From: CAZUVM01 sp964623885 | Lineage (GTDB): Bacteria; Verrucomicrobiota; Verrucomicrobiia; Limisphaerales; UBA8199 | Reading direction: 5' to 3' | NCBI GenBank assembly: GCA_964623885.1 | Contig: CAZUVM010000260.1 | Coordinates: 1 to 64,000, forward strand | Length of the DNA: 64,000 bases | Notes under the pieces: model-generated | What the model was told of the DNA's origin: nothing | The model's input: the letters and a program-made list of their open reading frames with translations, nothing else | Databases searched by the model: none | Translations under genes and position numbers: made by a program | Part shown: piece after piece, positions 34,319 to 43,116 of the stretch | Layout of the letters: every line of letters begins with the position of its first letter | How positions within the stretch are numbered: the stretch's first letter is position 1

Positions 34319-36007
34319 ATGAGCTCGAAGTACACGATCGGTCTCGATTACGGGACGAACTCGGTGCGCACAGTGATCGTCAATGCGGCCAACGGCCGCG
34401 AGGTGGCAACCGCGGTTTGGAATTACACCCACGGAAACCAGGGCATCATCCTTTCACGCGATCCGAATCTGGCGCGGCAACACCCGGCGGACTACTTGAC
34501 CGGCGCAGAAACGACCATCCGCAAGGCATTAGGTCTGGCGAAACGATCGGTGCGCGGTTTTCAACCGGACCAGGTGATCGGGATCGGTGTCGACACCACC
34601 GGAAGCACGCCGTTGCCGGCGGATGCCCAGGGCCGGCCCCTGGCGATGGATCGGCGGTTCGCCAAAAACCCTGCCGCGATGGCGTGGCTTTGGAAAGATC
34701 ATACCGGCGTGGGCGAAGCTGCGGAGATCACGGCTCTGGCAAGCAAACTCCGGCCGCAATATCTCGCCAAGTGCGGTGGTACGTATTCGAGCGAATGGTT
34801 CTTTAGCAAGATTCTGCATTGCTTGCGCACGAGCCCGGACGTTTTCGATGCTGCGCACCTCTGGGTCGAATGCGCCGACTGGATCCCGGCCATGCTCACC
34901 GGCACCGAAGCGCCGGATCAGCTCACGGTCGGCATTTGCGCTGCCGGCCATAAAGCGATGTATAACGACGATTGGGGCGGTTACCCCGATGCCGAATTCC
35001 TGTCTCAATTGGACCCGAAGCTCGGCGAGTTGCGTTCTCGATTGCGGCCGAAGGCGCATGCGATCGATCGCGCGGTGGGCGGCTTAACCGCCGATTGGGC
35101 GAAACGCACCGGCTTACCTGCCGGCATTCCGGTGGCGGTTGGGGCCTTTGACGCGCACCTGGGCGGCGTCGGCTCCGGGATTCAGCCGGGCACGCTCGTT
35201 AAGATTATCGGCACCAGTACTTGTGACATGATGGTCGTCCCGCTTGGTGAAAAGCTGGCCGATATTCCGGGCCTGTGCGGAATTGTTTCCGGAAGCATCT
35301 TGCCGGGTTATTATGGTCTGGAGGCTGGCCAGTCTGCGGTAGGCGATATTTTCAACTGGTTCGTCAATTACGTCCAGCCGCTCGGGAAAAAGGCCGGCTC
35401 TCATGAAGCCTTGAGTTCGGCTGCCGCCAAAGTAGCTCCCGGCGAATCCGGCCTGCTGGCGCTGGATTGGAACAATGGCAACCGCACGATCCTCGTAGAC
35501 CAGCGCCTGACCGGTCTTATGCTGGGCCAGACCCTTTACACCACGCCGGCGGAAATTTACCGGGCGCTGATCGAGGCGACTGCCTTTGGCGCGCTGACCA
35601 TCATCAATCGATTTGAGGAGTACGGCGTAAGAGTTGAGCAAATCGTCAATTGCGGTGGCATTGCCGAGAAGAACCCGGTCGTGATGCAGATCTACGCCGA
35701 TGTGACCGGTCGGCCCATCAAGATCTCGCGATCAGCGCAGACATGCGCGCTGGGCGCTGCGATTGCCGGCGCGGTCGTCGCCGGCCGAAAGGCGGGCGGT
35801 CATGACACTTATGCGGAGGCACAGCAGGCAATGACCGGGCTTAAGTCGCGGGTATTTCAACCAAACCCAACCGCGCACGAAATTTACAAACAGCTTTACG
35901 TCCTGTACCGCAAACTCCACGACTCTTTCGGCACGCAGCAACCCAACGGATCACTATATCCGGTGATGAAGGAACTCATCGAGATTCGAAGCAAGGCGAG
36001 GAGTTAA
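34319..36007 (+). CDS. araB: Ribulokinase
   Basis: 562 residues, the usual length. FGGY kinase fold: YTIGLDYGTNSVRTVIVNAANG at the N-terminus is the ATP-binding first motif, GIGVDTTGSTPLP the second, and GDIFNWFV, NGNRTILVD and CGGIAEKNPVVMQIYADV the later ones. The enzyme phosphorylates L-ribulose to L-ribulose 5-phosphate. The ATG at 34319 starts exactly at the family N-terminus; the frame is open upstream over the ROK gene. The next step, AraD, follows 29 bp later. Confidence 0.95.
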   Translation: MSSKYTIGLDYGTNSVRTVIVNAANGREVATAVWNYTHGNQGIILSRDPNLARQHPADYLTGAETTIRKALGLAKRSVRGFQPDQVIGIGVDTTGSTPLPADAQGRPLAMDRRFAKNPAAMAWLWKDHTGVGEAAEITALASKLRPQYLAKCGGTYSSEWFFSKILHCLRTSPDVFDAAHLWVECADWIPAMLTGTEAPDQLTVGICAAGHKAMYNDDWGGYPDAEFLSQLDPKLGELRSRLRPKAHAIDRAVGGLTADWAKRTGLPAGIPVAVGAFDAHLGGVGSGIQPGTLVKIIGTSTCDMMVVPLGEKLADIPGLCGIVSGSILPGYYGLEAGQSAVGDIFNWFVNYVQPLGKKAGSHEALSSAAAKVAPGESGLLALDWNNGNRTILVDQRLTGLMLGQTLYTTPAEIYRALIEATAFGALTIINRFEEYGVRVEQIVNCGGIAEKNPVVMQIYADVTGRPIKISRSAQTCALGAAIAGAVVAGRKAGGHDTYAEAQQAMTGLKSRVFQPNPTAHEIYKQLYVLYRKLHDSFGTQQPNGSLYPVMKELIEIRSKARS

Positions 36008-36036
36008 ACCACGAAATACACGAAAAATCAGAAAAC
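36007..36036. repeat. ACCACGAAATACACGAAA-type repeat
   Basis: The short gap between araB and araD is made entirely of this unit (AACCACGAAATACACGAAAA and following bases). An inverted copy lies at 63567-63601, just before the MarR gene. Identical words are used as gene spacers in both places. Confidence 0.7.
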
Positions 36037-36735
36037 ATGTTGAGCCAGCTCAAACGCGACGTCTGCCAAGCGAACCTCGACCTGGTCAAAGAGGGCCTTG
36101 TGATCCAAACCTGGGGTAATGCCAGCGGCATGGACCGCGGCAAAGGCCTCATGGTAATCAAACCGTCGGGTGTGCCTTACGCAAAAATGCGACCCGAGCA
36201 CATGGTCGTGCTCGAGTTGGAATCGGGCAAAATCGTCGAAGGCAAACTAAATCCCAGTTCCGACACGCCAACCCACCTCGTGCTTTATCGCGCTTTCAAA
36301 GACATCGGTGGCGTCGTTCACACACACAGCCTTTGCGCGACCGCATGGGCCCAAACTTGCCAGTCCTTGCCCGCGCTGGGCACCACCCACGCCGACTATT
36401 TCCATGGTCCGGTCCCGTGCACCCGACCTATGGAAAAACAAGAGATTGAGAATGACTACGAGGCCAAGACCGGCGATGTCATTGTCGAGGCATTTAACGG
36501 CCGCGACCCGCTTTCGTGTCCCGCCGTGCTGGTAGCCAGCCACGGCCCGTTCGCTTGGGGCAAAACTGTCGCCGACGCCGTCCACCACGCCGTGATCCTC
36601 GAGCACCTGGTGCGGTTGGCAGGCGAAACCCTGAGGGTTTTTCCTTCCACTCAACCGATGCCTCAGGTATTGCTCGACAAGCACTTTTTCCGGAAACACG
36701 GCCCAGGTGCGTACTACGGCCAGAATAAGAAGTAA
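36037..36735 (+). CDS. araD: L-ribulose-5-phosphate 4-epimerase
   Basis: 232 residues. Class II aldolase fold with GNASGMDRGKGLMVIKPSG, zinc ligands in HTHSLCATAWAQ and HADYFHGPVPCTR, and the C-terminal His of VASHGPFAWGK. It converts L-ribulose 5-phosphate to D-xylulose 5-phosphate, which enters the pentose phosphate pathway. The enzyme follows araB, with a shared repeat between them, and is one step downstream in the pathway. Confidence is high because HADYFHG separates it from fuculose aldolase. Confidence 0.95.
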   Translation: MLSQLKRDVCQANLDLVKEGLVIQTWGNASGMDRGKGLMVIKPSGVPYAKMRPEHMVVLELESGKIVEGKLNPSSDTPTHLVLYRAFKDIGGVVHTHSLCATAWAQTCQSLPALGTTHADYFHGPVPCTRPMEKQEIENDYEAKTGDVIVEAFNGRDPLSCPAVLVASHGPFAWGKTVADAVHHAVILEHLVRLAGETLRVFPSTQPMPQVLLDKHFFRKHGPGAYYGQNKK

Positions 36736-36765
36736 TCAGTAATCAGTGACCAGTATTCAGTGATC
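36732..36765. repeat. Short CAGTAATCAGTGA-type direct repeats
   Basis: Three or four imperfect copies of a 10-13-base word (AATCAGT, CAGTGACCAGT, TTCAGTGATCA) separate araD from the mutarotase gene. It is a low-complexity word repeat like those at 47109, 51879 and 53995. Confidence 0.55.
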
Positions 36766-36779
36766 ACACGACAAAACCT

Positions 36780-37904
36780 ATGTATATCTCAACCAGAACT
36801 CTGATCCCCTGCGCTGTAATCCTCTCGACCTCTCTCTGCCTAGGTGCGGGCAAAATCTCGCATAAACCCTTCGGTCACGCGACGGACGGCGCGCCCGTAA
36901 CGCTCTATACCCTGCGCAATGCCAATGGTGTCGAAGCCAATATTATGAACTACGGCGGCATCGTCGTCTCCCTTAAGGTCCCGGACAAATCAGGCAAGCT
37001 CGGCGATGTCGTGCTCGGCTACGACAATGTGGCGGATTACATTAAAGAGACCCCTTATTTCGGCGCACTGATTGGCCGCTATGGCAATCGAATCGCGAAA
37101 GGCCAATTCACGATCAACGGCCGCCAATACACACTGGCTACAAACAATTACCCCAACTCACTCCACGGCGGCGTTAAAGGCTTTGATAAAGTCGTCTGGC
37201 AAGCCACACCGTCGACCACCGACCAGGGCCCCACACTCAAGCTCCAGTACCTGGCTCACGATGGCGAGGAAGGTTACCCCGGTAACCTGTCGGTGACGGT
37301 TGTCTACACCCTTACGGACGATAACGGACTGAAAGTGGAGTATACCGCCACGACCGATATGGACACCGTTATTAATCTTACCCAACACTCCTATTGGAAC
37401 CTCGCCGGCAAAGGCGACATACTCAGTCACGAGGTCATGATGTCCGCGGATCGTTTCACGCCCGTGGACAGCACACTGATCCCAACCGGCGAATTGCCGT
37501 CGGTAGAAGGTACCCCGTTTGACTTCCGCAAAGCGACCGCGATTGGCGCCCGGATCAACCAATCAGATGAGCAGCTCAAGTTCGGCAAGGGCTACGACCA
37601 TAACTGGGTTTTCAACAAGCGCATCGGCGACCTAACGCAGATGGCCCGCGTGTATGAGCCAACGACTGGCCGCGTGATGGAGGTTTGGTCGACCGAACCC
37701 GGCCTGCAGTTTTATTCGGGCAACTTCCTGGACGGCACCATCAAAGGCAAGGGCGGCTGGGTTTACCAGTTCCGCAATGGGTTCTGCATGGAGCCACAGC
37801 ATTATCCGGATTCGCCTAACCACCCCGACTTCCCTTCAGCGGTGTTGAAACCCGGCCAGACCTATCACAACACCATCATTTACAAGTTTTCCGTTCAGCG
37901 CTGA
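36780..37904 (+). CDS. galM: Aldose 1-epimerase (mutarotase), exported
   Basis: 374 residues. An N-terminal signal peptide (LIPCAVILSTSLCLGAG) points to the periplasm, which is unusual for a mutarotase in some phyla but common in this one. FGHATDGAPVTLYTLRNANG, NYGGIVVSL, GRYGNRIAKG, LTQHSYWNLAG (active-site His) and TEPGLQFYSGNF mark the GalM family; the catalytic Glu is expected in the HPDFPSAVLKPGQ stretch. It would balance alpha and beta L-arabinose before uptake by the following symporter. Confidence 0.92.
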   Translation: MYISTRTLIPCAVILSTSLCLGAGKISHKPFGHATDGAPVTLYTLRNANGVEANIMNYGGIVVSLKVPDKSGKLGDVVLGYDNVADYIKETPYFGALIGRYGNRIAKGQFTINGRQYTLATNNYPNSLHGGVKGFDKVVWQATPSTTDQGPTLKLQYLAHDGEEGYPGNLSVTVVYTLTDDNGLKVEYTATTDMDTVINLTQHSYWNLAGKGDILSHEVMMSADRFTPVDSTLIPTGELPSVEGTPFDFRKATAIGARINQSDEQLKFGKGYDHNWVFNKRIGDLTQMARVYEPTTGRVMEVWSTEPGLQFYSGNFLDGTIKGKGGWVYQFRNGFCMEPQHYPDSPNHPDFPSAVLKPGQTYHNTIIYKFSVQR

Positions 37905-37949
37905 CCGCCTGACGAACGGCTCGTTAACCAAGTAACCACTACACCAACC

Positions 37950-39770
37950 ATGCAAGCATCCCCTAGCACGCTTCTGGCACAAGCCCAACCGGGCGTCTCC
38001 ACCCTCACCGGCCTGGATTGGGTCGCCATTGCATTCTACTTCGGCATCCTCTTGTGCGTTGCATGGTGGGTGGTGAAACGCCGCAAAGATACCGCCGCCG
38101 ATTACTTTCTCGCTGGACGCAACCTCGGCTGGTGGATTATCGGCGCATCGATTTTTGCATCAAACATCGGCTCGGAACACATTGTTGGCCTGGCGGGCTC
38201 CGGCGCCAAGGACGGTGTGGCGCTGGCCCACTATGAATTCCATGCCTGGTGCTTGCTCATCCTGGCGTGGGTATTTGTCCCGTTCTATGCGCGCTCCCTG
38301 GTGTTCACCATGCCCGAGTTCCTCGAGCGGCGCTTCTCAACCGGCTCGCGGTACGTGCTCTCCATCGTCTCACTCGTAACCTTCATTGTTTCGAAGATCG
38401 CCGTCGGCATCTATGCCGGTGGGCTGGTGTTCAGCACCCTCCTGCCCGAAATGCACATCGGCAGTATCAACAGTTTCTGGATCGGATCGGTTCTCGTCAT
38501 TGCTCTGACTGGCCTTTACACGGCGCTGGGCGGAATGAGAGCCGTGGCCTACAACGACGCCGTTCAAGTCACGGTCTTGATCGTCGGTTCTGCGTTGCTG
38601 ACCATTATCGGTCTGAACGCGCTGGGCGGTTGGGGGGAATTGAAACGGATTTGCGGCTCGGACATGTTTAACCTTTGGAAACCGCTGATCCCCGCCGGCG
38701 TCGAGTCAACTTGGGCGCCCGTATTGCAAAGGGACGCCACCGGAAAGGTCATCAAGGAAGCTTGGTACTTCAATCAGAACTTCCCGTGGGTGGGCATGGC
38801 CATCTGCGCGCCGGTCATTGGCTTGTGGTACTGGTGCACCGACCAGTACATCGTACAGCGTGCACTGGGCGCTCCGAACGAGCGCGTAGCTCGCCAGGGC
38901 AGCATCTTCGCGGCCATCCTGAAGCTGTTCCCGGTTTATCTGTTCATTATCCCCGGACTGATTTGTTTCGCGCTGGCGAAAAGTGGAAAGAACGCCGAGT
39001 TGGCAGCGCAGTTTTTTGGTCCGAATGCGATGGCCAATCCGACGCAAGTCGCTTTCCCGCTAATGGTCGAACACGTGCTCCCTCCCGGCGTTCGCGGAAT
39101 TGTCGTAGCGGGTCTGCTTTCCGCCTTGATGGGCTCTTTGGCCGGCGTGTTCAACGCCTGTTCCACGCTGTTTACTGTGGACCTCTACAATAAACTCAGG
39201 CCCAACGCGTCGCAGCATGAGATGGTGCGGATGGGGCGCATCGCGACTATCACAATGGTTCTGATCGCCATGGCCTGGATCCCCGTAGTGCAAGGCGCAA
39301 CCGGCCTTTATAACTATCTCCAATCGGTTCAAGGCTATCTCGCGCCGCCGATTTTCGTCGTGTTTTTCTTTGGCGTCTTCTGGAAGCGCCTCAATGCCCA
39401 AGGTTGCTTTTGGGCGATGGCTGTTGGATTTGTCGTTGGGATCTTCCGCATGCTGGTGGACACGCCCGTCACTCTCGGGTTGGCTAACTACAAAAACGGT
39501 TACCCGGAGGGTTCATTCCTGTGGATCATTAACAACATCAACTTTCAGTATTTTAGCATCCTCATCACCATTGTTTCCGCGGTGGTAATGGTCGGGGTCA
39601 GCATGCTCACCAGCGCGCCGGATTACGACAAAATCAAGAACCTCAGCTTTGGCACCGTTACCGACGAGCATCGGGCCGAGAGCGCCAAGAGCTGGGGCGC
39701 CGGCGAGGTGCTCGCTTCGGTGGTCGTGCTGGTCGTTATTATCGGCGGCTACCTCTATTTCCGCGGATAG
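37950..39770 (+). CDS. Sodium:solute symporter (SSS family, SGLT-like)
   Basis: 606 residues with about 14 membrane segments. DWVAIAFYFGILLCVAWWV, the ADYFLAGRNLGWWIIGASIFASNIGSEH segment, GLYTALGGMRAVAYNDAVQ and WYWCTDQYIVQR follow the SGLT/SSS pattern, with the sodium-site region in the SNIGSEH helix. It is the last gene of the arabinose block and is followed by a terminator, so L-arabinose or another hexose or pentose is the likely substrate. It is in frame with no internal stop or gap. Confidence 0.9.
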   Translation: MQASPSTLLAQAQPGVSTLTGLDWVAIAFYFGILLCVAWWVVKRRKDTAADYFLAGRNLGWWIIGASIFASNIGSEHIVGLAGSGAKDGVALAHYEFHAWCLLILAWVFVPFYARSLVFTMPEFLERRFSTGSRYVLSIVSLVTFIVSKIAVGIYAGGLVFSTLLPEMHIGSINSFWIGSVLVIALTGLYTALGGMRAVAYNDAVQVTVLIVGSALLTIIGLNALGGWGELKRICGSDMFNLWKPLIPAGVESTWAPVLQRDATGKVIKEAWYFNQNFPWVGMAICAPVIGLWYWCTDQYIVQRALGAPNERVARQGSIFAAILKLFPVYLFIIPGLICFALAKSGKNAELAAQFFGPNAMANPTQVAFPLMVEHVLPPGVRGIVVAGLLSALMGSLAGVFNACSTLFTVDLYNKLRPNASQHEMVRMGRIATITMVLIAMAWIPVVQGATGLYNYLQSVQGYLAPPIFVVFFFGVFWKRLNAQGCFWAMAVGFVVGIFRMLVDTPVTLGLANYKNGYPEGSFLWIINNINFQYFSILITIVSAVVMVGVSMLTSAPDYDKIKNLSFGTVTDEHRAESAKSWGAGEVLASVVVLVVIIGGYLYFRG

Positions 39771-39796
39771 CCGCCTTTGGTCGATACTAATGAAGG

Positions 39797-39829
39797 ATCC
39801 GTCGGCCGTACAGCGACGGATTGCTTTGT
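39797..39829 (+). terminator. Intrinsic terminator after the arabinose block
   Basis: ATCCGTCG (39797-39804) pairs with CGACGGAT (39814-39821) around a nine-base loop. A T-rich run (TGCTTTGTTCTTCTTTTT) follows. It lies 27 bp after the symporter stop. Confidence 0.7.
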
Positions 39830-39892
39830 TCTTCTTTTTCGCGCCGGGAGATCCATAGAGGGTTACCGGCGGTTGAATTCGTCTGAGAAGTC

Positions 39893-39921
39893 TTGACTTT
39901 GACAAGGACGGAGAGTTATAG
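39893..39921 (+). promoter_or_regulatory. Sigma-70-type promoter for the small-protein/NtrC block
   Basis: TTGACT (39893-39898), a 17-base spacer and TTATAG (39916-39921), both close to consensus. It ends 28 bp before the first small gene. The position just after the terminator marks the start of a new transcription unit. Confidence 0.7.
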
Positions 39922-39949
39922 TACTTTTACGAGGAAGGAGAGTTGGAAG

Positions 39950-40084
39950 ATGTACGTTCGATTGGGCATCATGGCTGCCCGAGGGATCGCTTGTTGGTCA
40001 CAGCGAGAAGGCGGAGAGTGCGATCCCTGCAAGCAGAGTCCAACCGCTGACAAGGACGAACATCCGCAGGGAGAAGATCTATGA
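39950..40084 (+). CDS. Small protein (44 residues), unknown
   Basis: An ATG at 39950 preceded by AAGGAG at a 9-base spacing opens a 44-residue frame with a CDPCKQ motif and an acidic tail. The stop overlaps the next start (ATGA), so translation is probably coupled. No family is recognised. The promoter, ribosome site and overlap make it more credible than a chance frame, but it could also be a leader peptide. Confidence 0.5.
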   Translation: MYVRLGIMAARGIACWSQREGGECDPCKQSPTADKDEHPQGEDL

Positions 40085-40311
40085 GTCCCCGTATTTGCAT
40101 TTGTTGTGGAGAGCCGATGAGCGAGAAAGGAAACGCCCTTTCGCGCAATCCTAATGTATGCGCGTCGTGCTCGAGCCTGGCGGACGGCCTGGCGCAACTG
40201 GACAGTTTCAACGGTGATTTAACAGCTTCGGGTCCAACTGCTTCACCAAAGCATAACGAAGAGTTGCGAGCGGAAATTGAGCCAGACTGGACAACCGCAG
40301 TACCGCATTGA
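40081..40311 (+). CDS. Small zinc-ribbon-like protein
   Basis: 76 residues. Two Cys pairs, ICICCGEPM and VCASCSSL, spaced about 18 residues apart suggest a zinc-binding treble-clef or ribbon of the kind seen in small bacterial regulators. The C-terminal half is Ser/Thr/acidic and probably disordered. It is coupled to the preceding 44-residue gene and lies 83 bp before the response regulator. Its partner may be DNA, RNA or the NtrC protein; nothing in the sequence decides. Confidence 0.6.
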   Translation: MSPRICICCGEPMSEKGNALSRNPNVCASCSSLADGLAQLDSFNGDLTASGPTASPKHNEELRAEIEPDWTTAVPH

Positions 40312-40394
40312 GCTTGTTGGTCGCGCAAATGCTTGCGGCTTGGGCGAGCAATCCGTAGCCTGAGGCTGCTCCGGCGCGTTTCGGAGCGTCACTC

Positions 40395-41768
40395 ATGGCG
40401 TCCGAGAATCGCAAGAACCACGTCAAGTCGCCCCGAATTCTGATCGTCGACGATGATCCCGGGCAACGGAGTTTGTTGGATTCTTTTCTGAAAAGCCAAG
40501 GCTTCGAAACGGTCCTGGCTACGTCCGGTGAAGCCGCGCTGGAAACGCTAAGGACGGGGACGTTCAGCATGATGATTTCCGACGTACGGATGCCCGGCCT
40601 TACAGGATTGGAAACGCTGCGACGCGCCCGTCAGGAACACGCGGTCTTGCCCGTGTTACTGGTTACGGCCTATGCGGACATTCGCGAGGCGGTGGGAGCC
40701 ATGCGGGACGGAGCCTTAAATTATCTGGCTAAGCCCATTGATTTGGATGAACTGCTGGCCACGGTCCAGCAGGTTACCGGGCTAGCGAATCTCGCGCCGG
40801 TTAAGTTCGACTCGGGCCGCCAACTGCCGCCACACGTGGTCGCCCGTAGCCCGTTAATGCAGGCGGTGTTTCATGACGCATCGCTTATTGCACCTTCGGA
40901 GAGCCGAGTCCTCATTACGGGCGAGAGCGGCGTGGGCAAGGAAGTTCTGGCCGATGTGATACACGCCTGGAGCTCGCGAGCGGCGGGACCGCTGGTGAAA
41001 GTGAATTGCGCCGCCATACCCGAGACGCTGCTCGAAAGCGAGTTGTTCGGCCATGAAAAGGGATCGTTTACGGGCGCCGTGGCGCAGCGAATAGGCCGTT
41101 TCGAACAAGCCAATGGTGGGACAATTTTCCTGGATGAAATTGCCGACATGTCGCCGCACTTGCAGGCCAAACTGTTGCGGGTAACCCAGGATGGACGATT
41201 CACCCGTGTCGGGTCGAACAAAGAACTGCAAACCAACGCGCGGATTTTGGCAGCCACGAACCGCAATCTGGAGGAGGAAGTCAAAGCGGGACGCTTCCGC
41301 GAGGATCTATTTTACCGGTTGAACGTGGTAGAGCTGAATATTCCGCCGTTGCGGGAGCGGCCGGAAGACATCCTGCCGTTGGCCGGCGCATTCATGGCGG
41401 AGTTTACCCAGGGCAAGGCTCGGTTTTCTACCGCGGTCAGCGAAGGTTTGCAACGATATAACTGGCCGGGGAATGTGCGCGAATTACGCAACGCCATGGA
41501 GCGGGCGGCGCTGCTGTCGTTGGGAGAATTAATCCTGCCGGAGCACTTACCATCGCGGGTACGCTCGGTATCCGCCACGCCACAGCCGGCCGAACCGGCC
41601 GACGCCGAACGGCTGGGAGAGATCGAACGACAGGCGATTTTCCAAGCCCTGCGCAAACACGATTTCAACCGCACGGAAACGGCGAAAGCGCTAGGCATCA
41701 GCCGGCGAGCTTTGATTTACAAGCTGCAGCGGTTCCGGGAACTGGGCTACCAGGTCGACGCGGAGTGA
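40395..41768 (+). CDS. Sigma-54-dependent response regulator (NtrC/AtoC family)
   Basis: 457 residues. A receiver domain (residues 14-130; acidic pocket VDDDPGQ, phosphoacceptor D63 in MMISDVRMPG), a AAA+ domain with Walker A GESGVGKE (about 175), a GSFTGA loop (the GAFTGA element that touches sigma-54, with Ala to Ser), and a Fis-type helix-turn-helix at the C-terminus (RTETAKALGISRRALIYKLQRF). No histidine kinase is adjacent, so it is an orphan. It activates sigma-54 promoters when phosphorylated; the small Cys proteins upstream may be cotranscribed with it. Confidence 0.93.
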   Translation: MASENRKNHVKSPRILIVDDDPGQRSLLDSFLKSQGFETVLATSGEAALETLRTGTFSMMISDVRMPGLTGLETLRRARQEHAVLPVLLVTAYADIREAVGAMRDGALNYLAKPIDLDELLATVQQVTGLANLAPVKFDSGRQLPPHVVARSPLMQAVFHDASLIAPSESRVLITGESGVGKEVLADVIHAWSSRAAGPLVKVNCAAIPETLLESELFGHEKGSFTGAVAQRIGRFEQANGGTIFLDEIADMSPHLQAKLLRVTQDGRFTRVGSNKELQTNARILAATNRNLEEEVKAGRFREDLFYRLNVVELNIPPLRERPEDILPLAGAFMAEFTQGKARFSTAVSEGLQRYNWPGNVRELRNAMERAALLSLGELILPEHLPSRVRSVSATPQPAEPADAERLGEIERQAIFQALRKHDFNRTETAKALGISRRALIYKLQRFRELGYQVDAE

Positions 41769-41769
41769 C

Positions 41770-43035
41770 TCACGCGTTGCGCGCAGGATAGCCGAGGCGA
41801 AACTTACCCGAACTCTCGGGCATGATTAGGTTGGTGGGAGAAACTGTCAGCCCACACTGAATTCCCAAGCGTTCCACCAGCCGTTGCTGGATTGTTTGCA
41901 AACCGGGGGCATCGGGGCCGGTACCGTCGAGAACGAAGCGCAATTGCCACTGGTCGCCATCGCGCTGGACCAGTTGATAGTGCGCGAAGCCGTGCAAGCC
42001 GCTGAAGCATTGGTCGACCTGACGCGTTGTTACGCGGCCTCTCGTCGTTTGGAACGCATCAGCACGGCGCCCGTGCAGCACGTAACGCGTGTGATATGCC
42101 TGTTCCAGTTTTTGCACCAGATCGCCAATACGGTAGTGAATTAGCGGCATGTAATCGTTCGTGAGAGTAGTAACTATGAGGTCACCGATCCCTTGTGAGT
42201 CAGCATCGAGCACTTCGAGAAGAGCGGTTTCCAGACTGGACCGCATCAGGCCATCGGGTTGTTCGACCATCAAATGCCCGGTTTCAGTCGAGCCGTAGAG
42301 ATCGATCACGGGCACCTGGAAAACGCGCGCGAGAATTTGCCGGTGAACCAGGCTTAGGTACTCATAACTGCACAACACGAATCGAAGTGATGGCAGGCGG
42401 ATGCCCTGTCGCTCGCAATAGAGGGCAAAAACAACCCCGTAAACGGGATCGACATCCAGAAACTGCGGCTGCCAATCGAGCGTCTCGGAGGCCATGCGGG
42501 CGAGTTCGGTTTCGCTCCACAAGAAGGGCAGCTTAGAGAGACTCAGGAATAGCGATTGGCCGACAATGCGATCCTCGCGCGTTGGCACAGAGGTATAGCA
42601 AATATCACCGCTGCAAACTGGAGAAGCAATGGTGACCCGGCGCGTGGCAGGATTCTGTTCGAGCACTTCGGCGGCGACCGGGTTCAGACGGAGAGCACGG
42701 TGCTCCTGTTCGGCCCACCAACCGCGCGGCAAAAGCAGGGCCGTTCGTTGTTCCGAAGTTCCCGAGGTATGCTCGAGTTCGAGGCTATCTTGTTCGACGA
42801 GTTGGTCCAAGTCGGCTGCGGGGCCGAGGAAATTGCGGGGGAAATCGTTCCGGATGTCTTGTTTGGTAATCAGCGGGAAGTAGCGAAGTTGATCGTGCAC
42901 CGTTTCAGGAGCGCTTCCAGAAGTTGATTCTGGGACGCCATGGTAAAGAGGAGCCGCTTTTCGATACTGAGGCAGAAGCGCAGCCAGACGGGATGCCTGG
43001 CTGGCCTCAAGAATTAGTTCAGGTGTTGCCAACAT
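41770..43035 (-). CDS. PaaK-like adenylate-forming protein
   Basis: 421 residues. It resembles phenylacetate-CoA ligase or coenzyme F390 synthetase: LEHTSGTSEQRTALLLP is the P-loop, IDLYGSTETGHL the adenylate-binding motif and YRIGDLV the conserved Asp strand. It is diverged from the true PaaK at 11386. The final ESSGKFRLGYP retains a Lys near the C-terminus. It is last in the Bat-type operon, 81 bp after the VWA-GATase gene, and its substrate is unknown. A role in making or loading a ligand for this operon is only a guess. Confidence 0.75.
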   Translation of the reverse strand: MLATPELILEASQASRLAALLPQYRKAAPLYHGVPESTSGSAPETVHDQLRYFPLITKQDIRNDFPRNFLGPAADLDQLVEQDSLELEHTSGTSEQRTALLLPRGWWAEQEHRALRLNPVAAEVLEQNPATRRVTIASPVCSGDICYTSVPTREDRIVGQSLFLSLSKLPFLWSETELARMASETLDWQPQFLDVDPVYGVVFALYCERQGIRLPSLRFVLCSYEYLSLVHRQILARVFQVPVIDLYGSTETGHLMVEQPDGLMRSSLETALLEVLDADSQGIGDLIVTTLTNDYMPLIHYRIGDLVQKLEQAYHTRYVLHGRRADAFQTTRGRVTTRQVDQCFSGLHGFAHYQLVQRDGDQWQLRFVLDGTGPDAPGLQTIQQRLVERLGIQCGLTVSPTNLIMPESSGKFRLGYPARNA

Positions 43036-43116
43036 ACTCGTTCCTCAAAATCCGAGGAGACGCGGTATTTTACCACAACTAGGGGGAATTGCCTATTGCT
43101 TCGTAAATTAAACCGA

